DNA from: CAZESH01 sp964514665 | Lineage (GTDB): Bacteria; Bacillota; Bacilli; Paenibacillales; KCTC-25726 | Length of the DNA stretch: 10,868 nucleotides | NCBI GenBank assembly: GCA_964514665.1 | Contig: CAZESH010000136.1 | Location: 1-10,868, forward strand | Reading direction: 5' to 3' | In this document: one piece after another, positions 1 to 6,775 of the stretch | Position numbering within the stretch: the stretch's first letter is position 1 | Layout: every line of letters begins with the position of its first letter | Notes under the pieces: generated by a model | Seen by the model: the letters and a program-made list of their open reading frames with translations, nothing else | Database searches by the model: none | What the model was told of the DNA's origin: nothing | Program-made: the position numbers and the translations under genes

Positions 1-2
1 AT

Positions 3-950
3 CAAACACTGGTGCTGCATTCGTATCTGGGCAACGGGACGTCTTGGGATTTGGACCGCAAAGAAGGAGGCTTGTCGATCCTGCCCCCGTATGCGGAACA
101 AAACGGCGGGAGCTGGTACAGGGGCACGGCTCATGCCATCTACCAAAACATTCACTTTATCGAGCAGTACAATCCGCAGTACGTACTGGTTTTATCAGGC
201 GACCATATTTATAAAATGAATTACAACGATATCATCGAGTTCCATAAAAGCAACAATGCCGAGGCCACCATTGCAGTCATCGAAGTGAATTGGGACGAGG
301 CCAGCCGTTTCGGCATTATGACCGTTGACGGGAATCATCGCGTGGTGCGATTTGAAGAAAAACCGGAAATACCGCAAAGCAATCTCGCTTCGATGGGAGT
401 CTATGTATTTGATTGGGAAACTTTGCGTTCCCATTTAATGCAGGATACCACTACCTCCGGAAAAACCGGAAACGATTTTGGCAAAGATATCATTCCCCGC
501 ATGTTGGGCGACCAAACCCGTCTCTATGCGTATCCGTTCAAAGGGTATTGGAAGGATGTCGGAACCGTGGAAAGCTTATGGGAAGCCAACATGGATTTAT
601 TGAAATCTGATTCCGAATTAAACCTGAGGGACAAGGATTCGAGAATTTATTCGCTAAACCCGAATCAACCGGCCCACTACATCGGCCCCTCGGCCAAAGT
701 GAAAAATTCGCTTTTGAATGAAGGCTGCGAAGTGTACGGCGAAGTCGACCATTCCGTGCTTTTTTATGGAGTAAGCGTCGGTGAAAACAGCGTGGTGAAG
801 GATTCCGTGATTATGCCCAACGTCAAAATCGGGGAGAATGTCAGACTGTACAGATGCATTATTAACGAGGGGATCACGCTCAGAAACGGCGCATCTGTCG
901 GAAGCGAGGACAAGGTAACGTTAATCGGCGGCCAGCAGGAAATCTCATAG
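3..950 (+). CDS. glgC: Glucose-1-phosphate adenylyltransferase catalytic subunit GlgC (5' partial)
   Basis: The product makes ADP-glucose from glucose-1-phosphate and ATP, the committed step of bacterial glycogen synthesis in the cytoplasm. The frame is open to the left edge, and compared with the usual GlgC of about 380 residues the first 60 or so are missing, including the N-terminal GGxGxRL nucleotide-binding loop. The GTG at position 12 is an internal valine codon, not a start. Visible family motifs are GTSWDLD, the catalytic-site SGDHIYKMNY, FGIM, EEKP, SNLASMGVYVFDW and the sugar-phosphate-binding FKGYWKDVGT followed by LWEANMDLL. The C-terminal 100 residues carry the hexapeptide left-handed beta-helix pattern (NEGCEVYGEVDHSVLF, VIMPNVKIGENV). 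All active-site positions inside the window look conserved, so this is the catalytic subunit, in contrast to the next gene. It ends 28 bases before glgD on the same strand, consistent with one operon. Confidence 0.97.
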   Translation, partial: QTLVLHSYLGNGTSWDLDRKEGGLSILPPYAEQNGGSWYRGTAHAIYQNIHFIEQYNPQYVLVLSGDHIYKMNYNDIIEFHKSNNAEATIAVIEVNWDEASRFGIMTVDGNHRVVRFEEKPEIPQSNLASMGVYVFDWETLRSHLMQDTTTSGKTGNDFGKDIIPRMLGDQTRLYAYPFKGYWKDVGTVESLWEANMDLLKSDSELNLRDKDSRIYSLNPNQPAHYIGPSAKVKNSLLNEGCEVYGEVDHSVLFYGVSVGENSVVKDSVIMPNVKIGENVRLYRCIINEGITLRNGASVGSEDKVTLIGGQQEIS

Positions 951-978
951 CATAAATACTGAAGGGAGGTTTATTTTC

Positions 979-2091
979 ATGCAGAATGTTATGGGCGTGA
1001 TCAATTTGGTCAACGAGGAGCATCAATTGGATGTTTTGACGCATCATCGCTGTCTCGCTTCAGTCCCTTTCGGAGGACGCTATCGGTTAATCGACTTTAT
1101 TTTGTCCAGCTTCGTCAATTCGGGAATCCACAACGTTTCGGTTTTCGTGCATTCGAAGTATCGTTCATTGATGGACCATCTCGGATCGGGCAAAGAATGG
1201 AATTTGGACCGGAAGCGCAACGGGTTGTTCCTGTTTACTCCCGGCAACGATGAAGTGAAAGAAATTATAAAAGGCGACTTGTATCAATTTTACTATCAAA
1301 TGGATTATTTTTACCGAAGCACCCAGGAATACGTCGTATTGACGCGCAGCCATATGGTTTGCAACATCGATTTTCGCGACGTGCTTCAGACCCATATCGA
1401 AAAAAAAGCGGACATTACGATGGTTTACAAAAATATCGGCAGTCAAACGCAAACCGACAGCCGTAAAATCAAGCTTGACCGGCAAGGCATGGTGATCGAC
1501 ATGCGGGAACCTCAAGGCCGCCTCGACAGCGGGCTTGTTTCATTGGAAATCTTCGTTATGCGCAAGGCTTTGTTTATTAGGCTGGTGGAGAAATTCCTTG
1601 CCAAAGGCTACGACAATTTCGTCCGGGACGCCATCATGAAAAGCACCGATGAACTTAACATCGCAGGGTATGAATACAAAGGTTATTTAGGTGTGGTGAA
1701 TACGCTGCAAAGCTACTATGCCAACAGCATGAAGCTGCTTGACGCCAATGTGTGGAAACAATTATTTTACGAGCCGGACTTCATCTATACCAAAATCAAG
1801 GATGAACCTCCCACCCGCTACAAAGGCGATTCAGAAGTCAGTCATTCCCTGATTGCCAACGGATGTGTAATTGAAGGTAAAGTGGAAAACTGCATCCTCT
1901 TCCGGGGGGTTAAAGTTGCAAAAGGGGCTCACATCAAAAACAGCATTATCATGCAGAACACCGTGATCCACGAAAATGCAAATTTGAACACGGCGATTAT
2001 CGATAAAGACGCTGTCATTCATAAAGACAAAGTGCTCTCCGGCGACAAGCTTGCGCCGTTCACCGTGTTGAAAAGACAGGAGATCTTTTGA
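979..2091 (+). CDS. glgD: Glucose-1-phosphate adenylyltransferase regulatory subunit GlgD
   Basis: This is a GlgC paralogue of 370 residues, the usual length for GlgD, the non-catalytic partner that modulates GlgC in Bacillota. The ATG at 979 has a strong GGGAGG ribosome binding site at 964-969. The fold is recognisable from PFGGRYRLIDF, SSFVNSGI and KEWNLDRKRNG near the N terminus and from C-terminal beta-helix repeats (NGCVIEGKVENCILF, IIMQNTVIHENANL). The catalytic signatures are degraded. The N-terminal GGxGxRL loop is replaced by NLVNEEHQ. The SGDH motif of GlgC is TRSH here, so the catalytic Asp is gone. The FKGYWKDVGT motif has become YKGYLGVVNT. These losses are typical of GlgD and distinguish it from a second GlgC. 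It sits between glgC and glgA, with a 63-base gap before glgA. Confidence 0.95.
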   Translation: MQNVMGVINLVNEEHQLDVLTHHRCLASVPFGGRYRLIDFILSSFVNSGIHNVSVFVHSKYRSLMDHLGSGKEWNLDRKRNGLFLFTPGNDEVKEIIKGDLYQFYYQMDYFYRSTQEYVVLTRSHMVCNIDFRDVLQTHIEKKADITMVYKNIGSQTQTDSRKIKLDRQGMVIDMREPQGRLDSGLVSLEIFVMRKALFIRLVEKFLAKGYDNFVRDAIMKSTDELNIAGYEYKGYLGVVNTLQSYYANSMKLLDANVWKQLFYEPDFIYTKIKDEPPTRYKGDSEVSHSLIANGCVIEGKVENCILFRGVKVAKGAHIKNSIIMQNTVIHENANLNTAIIDKDAVIHKDKVLSGDKLAPFTVLKRQEIF

Positions 2092-2140
2092 AAATATGCC
2101 CTGCTGTAAGCGCATTCCGACTAAGGAAGCATCCATTTTC

Positions 2141-2146
2141 GGGGAG
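2141..2146 (+). promoter_or_regulatory. Ribosome binding site fixing the glgA start
   Basis: GGGGAG lies 8 bases before the ATG at 2155. It overlaps the alternative in-frame GTG at 2146, which therefore has no ribosome binding site of its own at a workable distance. This favours the ATG. Confidence 0.75.
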
Positions 2147-2154
2147 TGATACCT

Positions 2155-3582
2155 ATGAATATTCTTTTCATTGCTTCGGAAGGCGCTCCTTTCATTAAGA
2201 CGGGCGGCTTGGGCGATGTTATCGGAGCCTTGCCGAAGGAGTTGAACCGTCAGGGAGCCCATGTGCGGGTGATGCTGCCGAAATACGAAGGCATACCGGA
2301 AGCGTTAAAAAAAGCAATGAAAACGGTAAAAACATTCACGGTTTCATTGGGATGGAGAAATCAGTACTGCGGCATCCAGGAGCTCGAGCATGCAGGGATC
2401 CGCTATTATTTTATCGACAACGAGTATTATTTTAAAAGACAGGGATTATACGGCTATGACGACGATGCGGAACGGTTTGTTTTTTTCGGCAAAGCCGCTT
2501 TGGAAGCACTGCCGCATCTCGGGTTTCTTCCCGATCTGCTGCATTGCCATGACTGGCAGACGGGACTCATGCCGTTTTATTTGCGCACAGCCTATTCCGG
2601 GCATCCTTTTTACGAATCCATGAAGACGATGTTTACGATTCATAATCTGAAATATCAGGGATTGATCGCAAGGGAGCATCTCATCGAGTTGTCGGACATG
2701 CAGGGATCCCACTTCGATGCGATCGAGTACTACGGCCATGCAAGCTGTCTTAAGGCGGGCGTGGTTTACAGCGACATCCTGACAACGGTAAGCCCGACTT
2801 ATGCCGGGGAAATCCAGACCGCGGAGTATGGCGAAGGCCTGGACGGCTTGCTCCGCGCGAATGCAGGCAAATTATACGGCATTGTAAACGGAATCGATGA
2901 TGAAAGCTACGATCCGCTGCATGATGCGCAGCTGCACACCCCTTACCGCGATTCTCCGGATAAAAAACGCCAAAACAAAACCGCGCTGCAGCTGCAAACG
3001 GGATTGACCGTAAATGAGCATATTCCGCTGATCGGGATCGTATCGAGATTGGTGCAGCAAAAAGGCTTTGATTTGATTCGCGATAAATTGCAGGAAATGC
3101 TGCAGCTGCAATTGCAGCTTGCCATTTTGGGGACAGGTGAATTTGAATACGAGCAATTTTTTCGTTATATGGCGCAGCGGTATCCTCAGCAAATCTTCGT
3201 CCGAACTGCATTTGACGATGCCTTGGCACGGAAAATTTATGCGGCGTCCGATCTTTTTCTCATGCCTTCGCTGTTTGAGCCTTGCGGGATCGGACAGCTG
3301 CTGGCGCTGCGCTACCGCGCCGTGCCGATCGTGAGGGAAACGGGCGGTTTGAAGGATACGGTGCAGGCGTTCAACGAATTCAGCGGAGAAGGAAACGGCT
3401 TCAGCTTCACCCATCCGAATGCGGACGATATGCTGCATGCAATCCAATACGCGATTGAGATGTACCGCGATCAGCAAAGGTGGAGCCTGATTTTGAACAA
3501 TATTGCAAAATCCGATTTCAGCTGGAAAAAATCTGCCCGCCAATACATCGAATTATATGGCAAGCTGCTTGTTCATCTGTGA
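2155..3582 (+). CDS. glgA: Glycogen synthase GlgA
   Basis: This is a GT5 glycosyltransferase that transfers glucose from ADP-glucose to the non-reducing end of an alpha-1,4-glucan. With the ATG at 2155 it has 475 residues, the normal family length, and starts MNILFIASEGAPF. An in-frame GTG nine bases upstream is rejected because the ribosome binding site overlaps it. The N-terminal Rossmann domain carries the nucleotide-sugar-binding KTGGLGD (residues 15-21), LPKYEGIP, HCHDWQTGLMPFYL and TIHNLKYQG. The C-terminal Rossmann domain carries GIVSRLVQQKGFDL, LAILGTGE, and the retaining-GT signature FEPCGIGQLLALRYRAVP (Glu at residue 375) followed by RETGGLKDTV. It is the last + strand gene of the glycogen operon. 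No convincing hairpin plus T-tract follows it; the next sequence on the opposite strand is gene remnants. Confidence 0.97.
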   Translation: MNILFIASEGAPFIKTGGLGDVIGALPKELNRQGAHVRVMLPKYEGIPEALKKAMKTVKTFTVSLGWRNQYCGIQELEHAGIRYYFIDNEYYFKRQGLYGYDDDAERFVFFGKAALEALPHLGFLPDLLHCHDWQTGLMPFYLRTAYSGHPFYESMKTMFTIHNLKYQGLIAREHLIELSDMQGSHFDAIEYYGHASCLKAGVVYSDILTTVSPTYAGEIQTAEYGEGLDGLLRANAGKLYGIVNGIDDESYDPLHDAQLHTPYRDSPDKKRQNKTALQLQTGLTVNEHIPLIGIVSRLVQQKGFDLIRDKLQEMLQLQLQLAILGTGEFEYEQFFRYMAQRYPQQIFVRTAFDDALARKIYAASDLFLMPSLFEPCGIGQLLALRYRAVPIVRETGGLKDTVQAFNEFSGEGNGFSFTHPNADDMLHAIQYAIEMYRDQQRWSLILNNIAKSDFSWKKSARQYIELYGKLLVHL

Positions 3583-3649
3583 ACATCGGCAGCGGTTTAA
3601 GCCATCGGCCGCCAGCTTGATCTCTACAGGGTTCTATTCCAAATCCTGC

Positions 3650-3751
3650 CTAAAACTGCTGCGGGGTGACGGAGGCTTGTTTTTTGAACACCCTGCTGAA
3701 GTACTTCTCGTCTTGGAAACCAACCCTAACAGAGATTTCGGCAATTTTTAG
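3650..3751 (-). pseudogene. AraC-type regulator, C-terminal remnant
   Basis: The minus strand encodes 33 residues and a stop (stop codon at 3652-3650) that match the second helix-turn-helix and tail of AraC family proteins. They begin LKIAEISVRVGF, continue QDEKYFSRVFKK and end TPQQF. This is the stereotyped C terminus seen in AraC regulators and in YesN-type response regulators. The first helix-turn-helix and the whole sensory part are absent. The reading frame stays open further upstream, but the residues there no longer resemble the family. The piece cannot work alone. It follows a signal-peptide-like gene start on the same strand, so a deletion probably joined two formerly separate genes. 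Confidence 0.8.
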
Positions 3752-3813
3752 ATGGGGACGCGGATGCACTCGCAGCGAACCATAATGAGGCCAAGTAAGA
3801 TTGCTTTTTTCAA
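3748..3813 (-). pseudogene. Signal-peptide-like gene start, truncated after 21 codons
   Basis: On the minus strand a strong ribosome binding site GGGAGG (3827-3822) stands 8 bases before a TTG codon at 3813. Reading from there gives MKKAILLGLIMV, a lysine-plus-hydrophobic start typical of a secreted protein or of the lipoprotein part of a sugar ABC transporter. It then degenerates and stops at 3748 after 21 codons. The stop overlaps the first codon of the AraC remnant in another frame. I infer that the gene body was deleted and that only the translation start survives. A genuine 21-residue peptide cannot be excluded, but nothing supports it beyond the ribosome binding site. Confidence 0.4.
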
Positions 3814-3905
3814 TGTTGTTACCTCCCTTTTTTTAAGAAAATGTCTATTAATCTATTGATTCAAGCATCCTGCGAGATGCAAGATGCCGGATCACGTTAG
3901 GAATG

Positions 3906-4654
3906 CTACCCTTTGACCGAACCGGCCATTATGCCTTGGAGGGCAGACGATTCGTAGGCGGCAAATGCCAGCTCCGCCGCCCTCAATCCGTCTTCTCCAG
4001 ACACTGTCGGCTCGGTTCGCTGCCGGACATGATCGATGAAATCGGCGACTAGGCCGAGATCCATGTCGTCGCCCCAATAATCCCACTCATATCCGGCTTC
4101 ATTCGAATATACATTCATCCTCTGGGCGAAGGAGTCGACGCACAGTGTGCCTTCTGTTCCTATCAACTCTAGCGTAACATCGCCCCAGGTCGGGAAGGTA
4201 CGGTTTCGGGACCAACTGAAATCGAGTGTGGCAATCAGACCGTCGTCGAATTTCAACGCAAGCGTACCGCAGTCGTCGATGATGGTGTCGGTAAAGCGGG
4301 AATAAGCTGCCTCGGCATATACTTCCCGCACCTCGCTCCCGCTGATCCAACATTTCCGGCGAGCGGTTTCTCGCAAATCACATAGGGAACGAAATCTGCG
4401 GCTTGCCGCACCATTTCCTTGTGCAAAAAGGTGGGCAAGCAAATGTCGATCACCTTCGCTTCGGGACAAGCCTCCATAGCCTTCTCTAACGTTTCGAAAG
4501 CGCGGGTACCCGTCTGTGCCGACTGCGCCAGATTTTGCGCACGTTCCAGATCCCGGTCAACAATCGCGGTCAATTTAACTTGATCCATTTGGCGGAAGGC
4601 TTCGGCATGCACCCTGCCCATCGTACCTGCTCCTGCCACAATCAAGTGAATCAT
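3906..4654 (-). pseudogene. Gfo/Idh/MocA family NAD(P)-dependent oxidoreductase, internally deleted and frameshifted
   Basis: Intact relatives oxidise or reduce sugars and cyclitols using NAD(P). The first 101 residues form the Rossmann half: VAGAGTMGRVHAEAF (residues 6-20) with the GxGxxG nucleotide loop, VDRDLERAQ, ICLPTFLHKEM and the hallmark EKPLA (residues 95-99, catalytic Lys 96). Immediately after, near 4350, the frame changes. The sequence resumes as the C-terminal domain (SGSEVREVYAEA, FDDGLIATLDFSW, ELIGTEGTL, FIDHVRQRTEPTVSGEDGLRAAELA) to the stop at 3906. About 248 codons remain against roughly 340 in the family. The missing part would contain the conserved DxxxH motif. The loss of active-site sequence plus the frame change make function implausible. 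The start at 4654 is preferred over 4705 because of its ribosome binding site and because the nucleotide loop then sits at the N terminus, as usual. Confidence 0.88.
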
Positions 4655-4657
4655 GGA

Positions 4658-4665
4658 CTCCCCCC
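4658..4665 (-). promoter_or_regulatory. Ribosome binding site of the oxidoreductase remnant
   Basis: GGGGGGAG on the minus strand stands just before the ATG at 4654. It supports that start over the ATG at 4705, which has no comparable site. Confidence 0.55.
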
Positions 4666-4781
4666 TTTTTTCCTGTTCCTTGTGTTTGCATTTATATACT
4701 TTCATTGTAGAGCATGATATCTCCGACCTACACGTAAGAAATAGACCAAAATGGTGGAGCTTTTAGATTTATCCGATTACG

Positions 4782-4816
4782 AAAAAAAGACCCGCTCCGA
4801 TATACGCAAGCGAGTC
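4782..4816 (-). terminator. Rho-independent terminator of the dioxygenase gene
   Basis: Read on the minus strand, an 8-bp stem (4816-4809 with 4796-4789, one G-T wobble) encloses a 12-base loop and is followed by seven T (4788-4782). It begins 30 bases after the stop codon of the dioxygenase gene and separates that gene from the oxidoreductase remnant. Confidence 0.75.
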
Positions 4817-4845
4817 ATGCTATGGAATGGTTATTGAAATGCTTT

Positions 4846-5622
4846 CTATGCCAGCCTAGGAAAAAGCCCATGGTTCAACACTGTACCGGGCTTTAAATTA
4901 TAGAAGCTCGTGCACAAATGAGATTTGCCGTTGTATACCGTGCCCTCCGGCATGTAGATGACCGCCAGGACACGCCGCGGCTTATCGGTAGTGTTGGCGT
5001 GGGCGTAATGAAAAGTCAGTCCGTCATGGAACGTGCAGCTTCCCGCTTTCATCCGCACGATGACGGCGTTGTTTTTGTCCGTATCCACCGATTCGAAAAT
5101 ATCCTGTGGATTGACTAAATCAATATGTTTTAAATTCCTGATTTTTTGAGTTTTTGGCACGAACGCCATGCAGCCGTTACGTTCATCCACATCATCCAGC
5201 GCGATCCATATCGAAAAAGCTCCGGGGTCCTGCATCGGCCAATACGGGTAATCCTGATGCCAAGGGGTGGGCTTGGAATCATGCGGCATTTTCAGAAGTG
5301 CATGGTCGTGAAACAAGCGGATTCCCGAAAATCCGGTAAGCTGCCTGCCGATCTCCGCAAAACGCCGGGAAAGCACAAAACGCGCGATCCCGCCGTGATC
5401 ACGCCACGTATTCACCCGTTGATTCAACACGCTGTAATAAGCACCGCCCGCCCTGTCCGTTTGAATCGATTGCGCGCCATCCCGTCCCATGACATCATCG
5501 ATATATCCCCGCAATTCTGCCAACTCTTGTTCATTCAACACATTGTTCACCTGCACAAAACCGTTTTCCCTATAATCACGGATCTGTTCCTCTGAAACCA
5601 AAACCGTCCCGTTCAGTACCAT
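4846..5622 (-). CDS. Phytanoyl-CoA dioxygenase (PhyH) family protein
   Basis: This is a predicted non-haem Fe(II)/2-oxoglutarate-dependent oxygenase of 258 residues. In this family a metal-bound oxygen hydroxylates a small organic substrate while 2-oxoglutarate is decarboxylated. The N-terminal segment has the familiar YRENGFVQVNNVLNEQELAEL. The metal-binding HxD is in WHQDYPYWP (His122, Asp124). The distal His is likely His205 in GLTFHYAHAN. TTDKPRRV follows, with Arg216 at the usual spacing for binding the 2-oxoglutarate carboxylate. The double-stranded beta-helix core is visible in ISIWIALDDV-like and NGCMAFVPKTQ stretches. The start at 5622 has a GGAG-type site 10 bases upstream. It is divergent from an AraC-type regulator with about 120 bases between the genes, which suggests control by that regulator. 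The substrate cannot be told from the sequence; related bacterial genes often sit with sugar or cyclitol genes, as with the oxidoreductase remnant here. Confidence 0.9.
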   Translation of the reverse strand: MVLNGTVLVSEEQIRDYRENGFVQVNNVLNEQELAELRGYIDDVMGRDGAQSIQTDRAGGAYYSVLNQRVNTWRDHGGIARFVLSRRFAEIGRQLTGFSGIRLFHDHALLKMPHDSKPTPWHQDYPYWPMQDPGAFSIWIALDDVDERNGCMAFVPKTQKIRNLKHIDLVNPQDIFESVDTDKNNAVIVRMKAGSCTFHDGLTFHYAHANTTDKPRRVLAVIYMPEGTVYNGKSHLCTSFYNLKPGTVLNHGLFPRLA

Positions 5623-5742
5623 CGCCTATCATCTCCATTTCGAAAACTATATGGTCTGCAAACTAAAATTAATATAAAATAGAAAATAAATCTTGGGTGA
5701 TTTGTGAATACTGTATGGCGATCTGCCAAAGGTGGTGTCCTT
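5623..5742. promoter_or_regulatory. Divergent control region between the dioxygenase and AraC genes
   Basis: These 120 bases must hold the start signals of both divergent genes. The centre (about 5661-5691) is strongly A+T-rich, with TATA-like stretches readable on both strands. No -35/-10 pair with good spacing stands out and I see no clear repeated AraC site. The assignment rests on layout only. Confidence 0.4.
5729..5735 (+). promoter_or_regulatory. Ribosome binding site choosing the AraC start
   Basis: AAGGTGG stands 7 bases before the ATG at 5743. The alternative in-frame GTG at 5704 has no purine-rich site before it. Confidence 0.55.
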
Positions 5743-6642
5743 ATGACCATATACCTCGGAGAAAATTATTTTGAGAATTCCAAATTCCCCTTTTATATCG
5801 ATCGCTGTCCGATAGGGGAAAATCAAATCATTCCGGCACACATTCATGATTTTATCGAGCTCGTTTACGTGATAAGCGGTAATGCGATTCATGAAATGTC
5901 AGGAAACCGCTACGAGATCAAGTCCGGCGACGTGTTTGTCATTGAACCGCAAATCGCGCACAGCTACTTTGGTGACGGACACGAAAAATCGCTAGTCTTC
6001 AATGTGCTGTTTAACCTGGAACTGCTTGGTCCGGAAATGCGGGCTTTGCAGCGTCTCCCCGCATTTATCGACTTTTTCTATCTCGCGCCGTTCCTGCGCA
6101 AGGACGCCGGATTCATCCCCTATCTTCATCTTGAACCGCTGCAGATGGTTCAACTCGAAGCAAATCTTGAAGCGATTTTTCGTGAATATGGCGAAAAATC
6201 CGACGGATACCAGCTTGTGATCAAAACAAGACTGCTCGAATGTTTGGTTCTGTTAAGCCGTTTTCATCATGAGAACGAAGGCAGACTTTCTATTGAAACG
6301 GAAGACGGGGCGCGGATTCAAGCTATTGCGAGGTTTATTGAGCAGCATTACGATCAGCCCGTCACCTTATCCGATCTCAGCAGGGCATGCGGAATGAGCA
6401 TTTCTTCCTTTACCGCGAAATTCAAAAGCGTCACTGGAATGACGCTTTTGGACTACAAGCATACGGTACAAATCCGCAAAGCATGCGCTTTGCTTGAAAA
6501 CAAACAAAAAAAAGTATTGGATGTCGCCCATGAAGTCGGATTTTGCGACATCAGCTTCTTTAACAAGCTGTTCAAAAAATATATGGGGATTACGCCTCGG
6601 GAATTTCGAAGTCATTCTCATCTCGATAATCCCTTGCTTTGA
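5743..6642 (+). CDS. AraC family transcriptional regulator with N-terminal cupin
   Basis: This is a 299-residue protein in the classic AraC layout. Residues 25-90 form a cupin-type ligand-binding barrel, with the HIHDFIELVYVISG motif (residues 33-46) and SGDVFVIEPQIAHSYF (61-76) marking its two conserved strands and probable ligand or metal histidines. A linker of about 100 residues follows. The DNA-binding domain covers residues 190-292, with the first helix-turn-helix around VTLSDLSRACGMSISSFTAKFK (written here from 207 to 228) and the second around VLDVAHEVGFCDISFFNKLF (258-277). It closes with the family signature GITPREFR. The ATG at 5743 is preferred over the GTG at 5704 because of its ribosome binding site. 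It lies divergent to the dioxygenase gene, so it is probably an activator of that gene in response to a sugar-like signal; this is inference. The 3' end overlaps the end of a small minus-strand ORF by 25 bases. Confidence 0.93.
   Translation: MTIYLGENYFENSKFPFYIDRCPIGENQIIPAHIHDFIELVYVISGNAIHEMSGNRYEIKSGDVFVIEPQIAHSYFGDGHEKSLVFNVLFNLELLGPEMRALQRLPAFIDFFYLAPFLRKDAGFIPYLHLEPLQMVQLEANLEAIFREYGEKSDGYQLVIKTRLLECLVLLSRFHHENEGRLSIETEDGARIQAIARFIEQHYDQPVTLSDLSRACGMSISSFTAKFKSVTGMTLLDYKHTVQIRKACALLENKQKKVLDVAHEVGFCDISFFNKLFKKYMGITPREFRSHSHLDNPLL
6423..6450. repeat. Perfect 11-bp inverted repeat inside the AraC gene
   Basis: The arms 6423-6433 and 6440-6450 (CAAAAGCGTCA and its exact complement) flank a 6-base loop. 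It lies within the codons joining the two DNA-binding subdomains, at Ser-Val-Thr-Gly-Met-Thr. It is strong enough to form a hairpin in mRNA, but no T-tract follows. Confidence 0.6.
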
Positions 6643-6775
6643 TTCGCCTCCACAGAGCTGCTTTCGGCCGGAGTGAATATATCCTGCATCGCCCGAAGCA
6701 TGCTCTTCACCTCATGTTCGTATTTGTCAGAGCTTGCAGCAGCTTCAGCGCATACTTTAAAGCCAAGTCACTCAT
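6618..6775 (-). pseudogene. Small unrecognised ORF coupled to the hydrolase gene, apparently frameshifted
   Basis: The ATG at 6775 overlaps the hydrolase stop codon region (ATGAGTGA), the arrangement expected for translational coupling. The frame begins MSDLALKYALKLLQAL and ends after 22 codons at 6707. In the -1 frame, open across this point, a more convincing protein sequence continues: SSDKYEHEVKSMLRAM, then QDIFTPAESSSVEA, ending at 6618. Joining the two with a -1 shift around 6730-6737 would give a polypeptide of roughly 52 residues, helical and charged. I do not recognise the family. No slippery heptamer typical of programmed -1 frameshifting is obvious, so one lost base or a sequencing error is the simplest reading. 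Its 3' end overlaps the convergent AraC gene by 25 bases. Confidence 0.4.

Larger units (their letters stand above)
3583..3905. other. 323-base stretch without an intact gene
   Basis: This lies between the glgA stop and the stop of the oxidoreductase remnant. About 66 bases beyond glgA (3583-3649) show nothing recognisable. Positions 3650-3827 contain two remnants on the minus strand, described separately. Positions 3828-3905 hold an A+T-rich run and a weak 5-bp hairpin around 3866-3881. I see no RNA gene or clear terminator. Confidence 0.6.

Noticed and set aside
12..14. GTG at position 12 as the start of GlgC
   Set aside because: It has no ribosome binding site, the frame is open to the window edge, and the codons before it fit GlgC. 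It is an internal codon.
3101..3121. CAGCTGCA-rich repeat in glgA as a possible recombination or regulatory element
   Set aside because: It simply encodes Gln-Leu repeats in a helix of the synthase and is too short to interpret.
2750..3543. Long minus-strand open frames opposite glgA
   Set aside because: They are shadows of glgA, with low-complexity, unfamiliar residues and no ribosome binding sites.
3583..3620. Possible terminator after glgA
   Set aside because: Only a short GC-rich pairing is possible and no T-tract follows.
3503..3751. Plus-strand open frame across the glgA end
   Set aside because: It overlaps the end of glgA and the AraC remnant, which is meaningful on the other strand. 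Its own translation resembles nothing.
5146..5595. 149-residue plus-strand open frame opposite the dioxygenase gene
   Set aside because: It is antisense to a gene with clear conserved motifs, has no ribosome binding site and no recognisable protein features.
6730..6745. Programmed -1 frameshift site in the small ORF
   Set aside because: No slippery X-XXY-YYZ heptamer or downstream structure was seen. A lost base is the simpler explanation.
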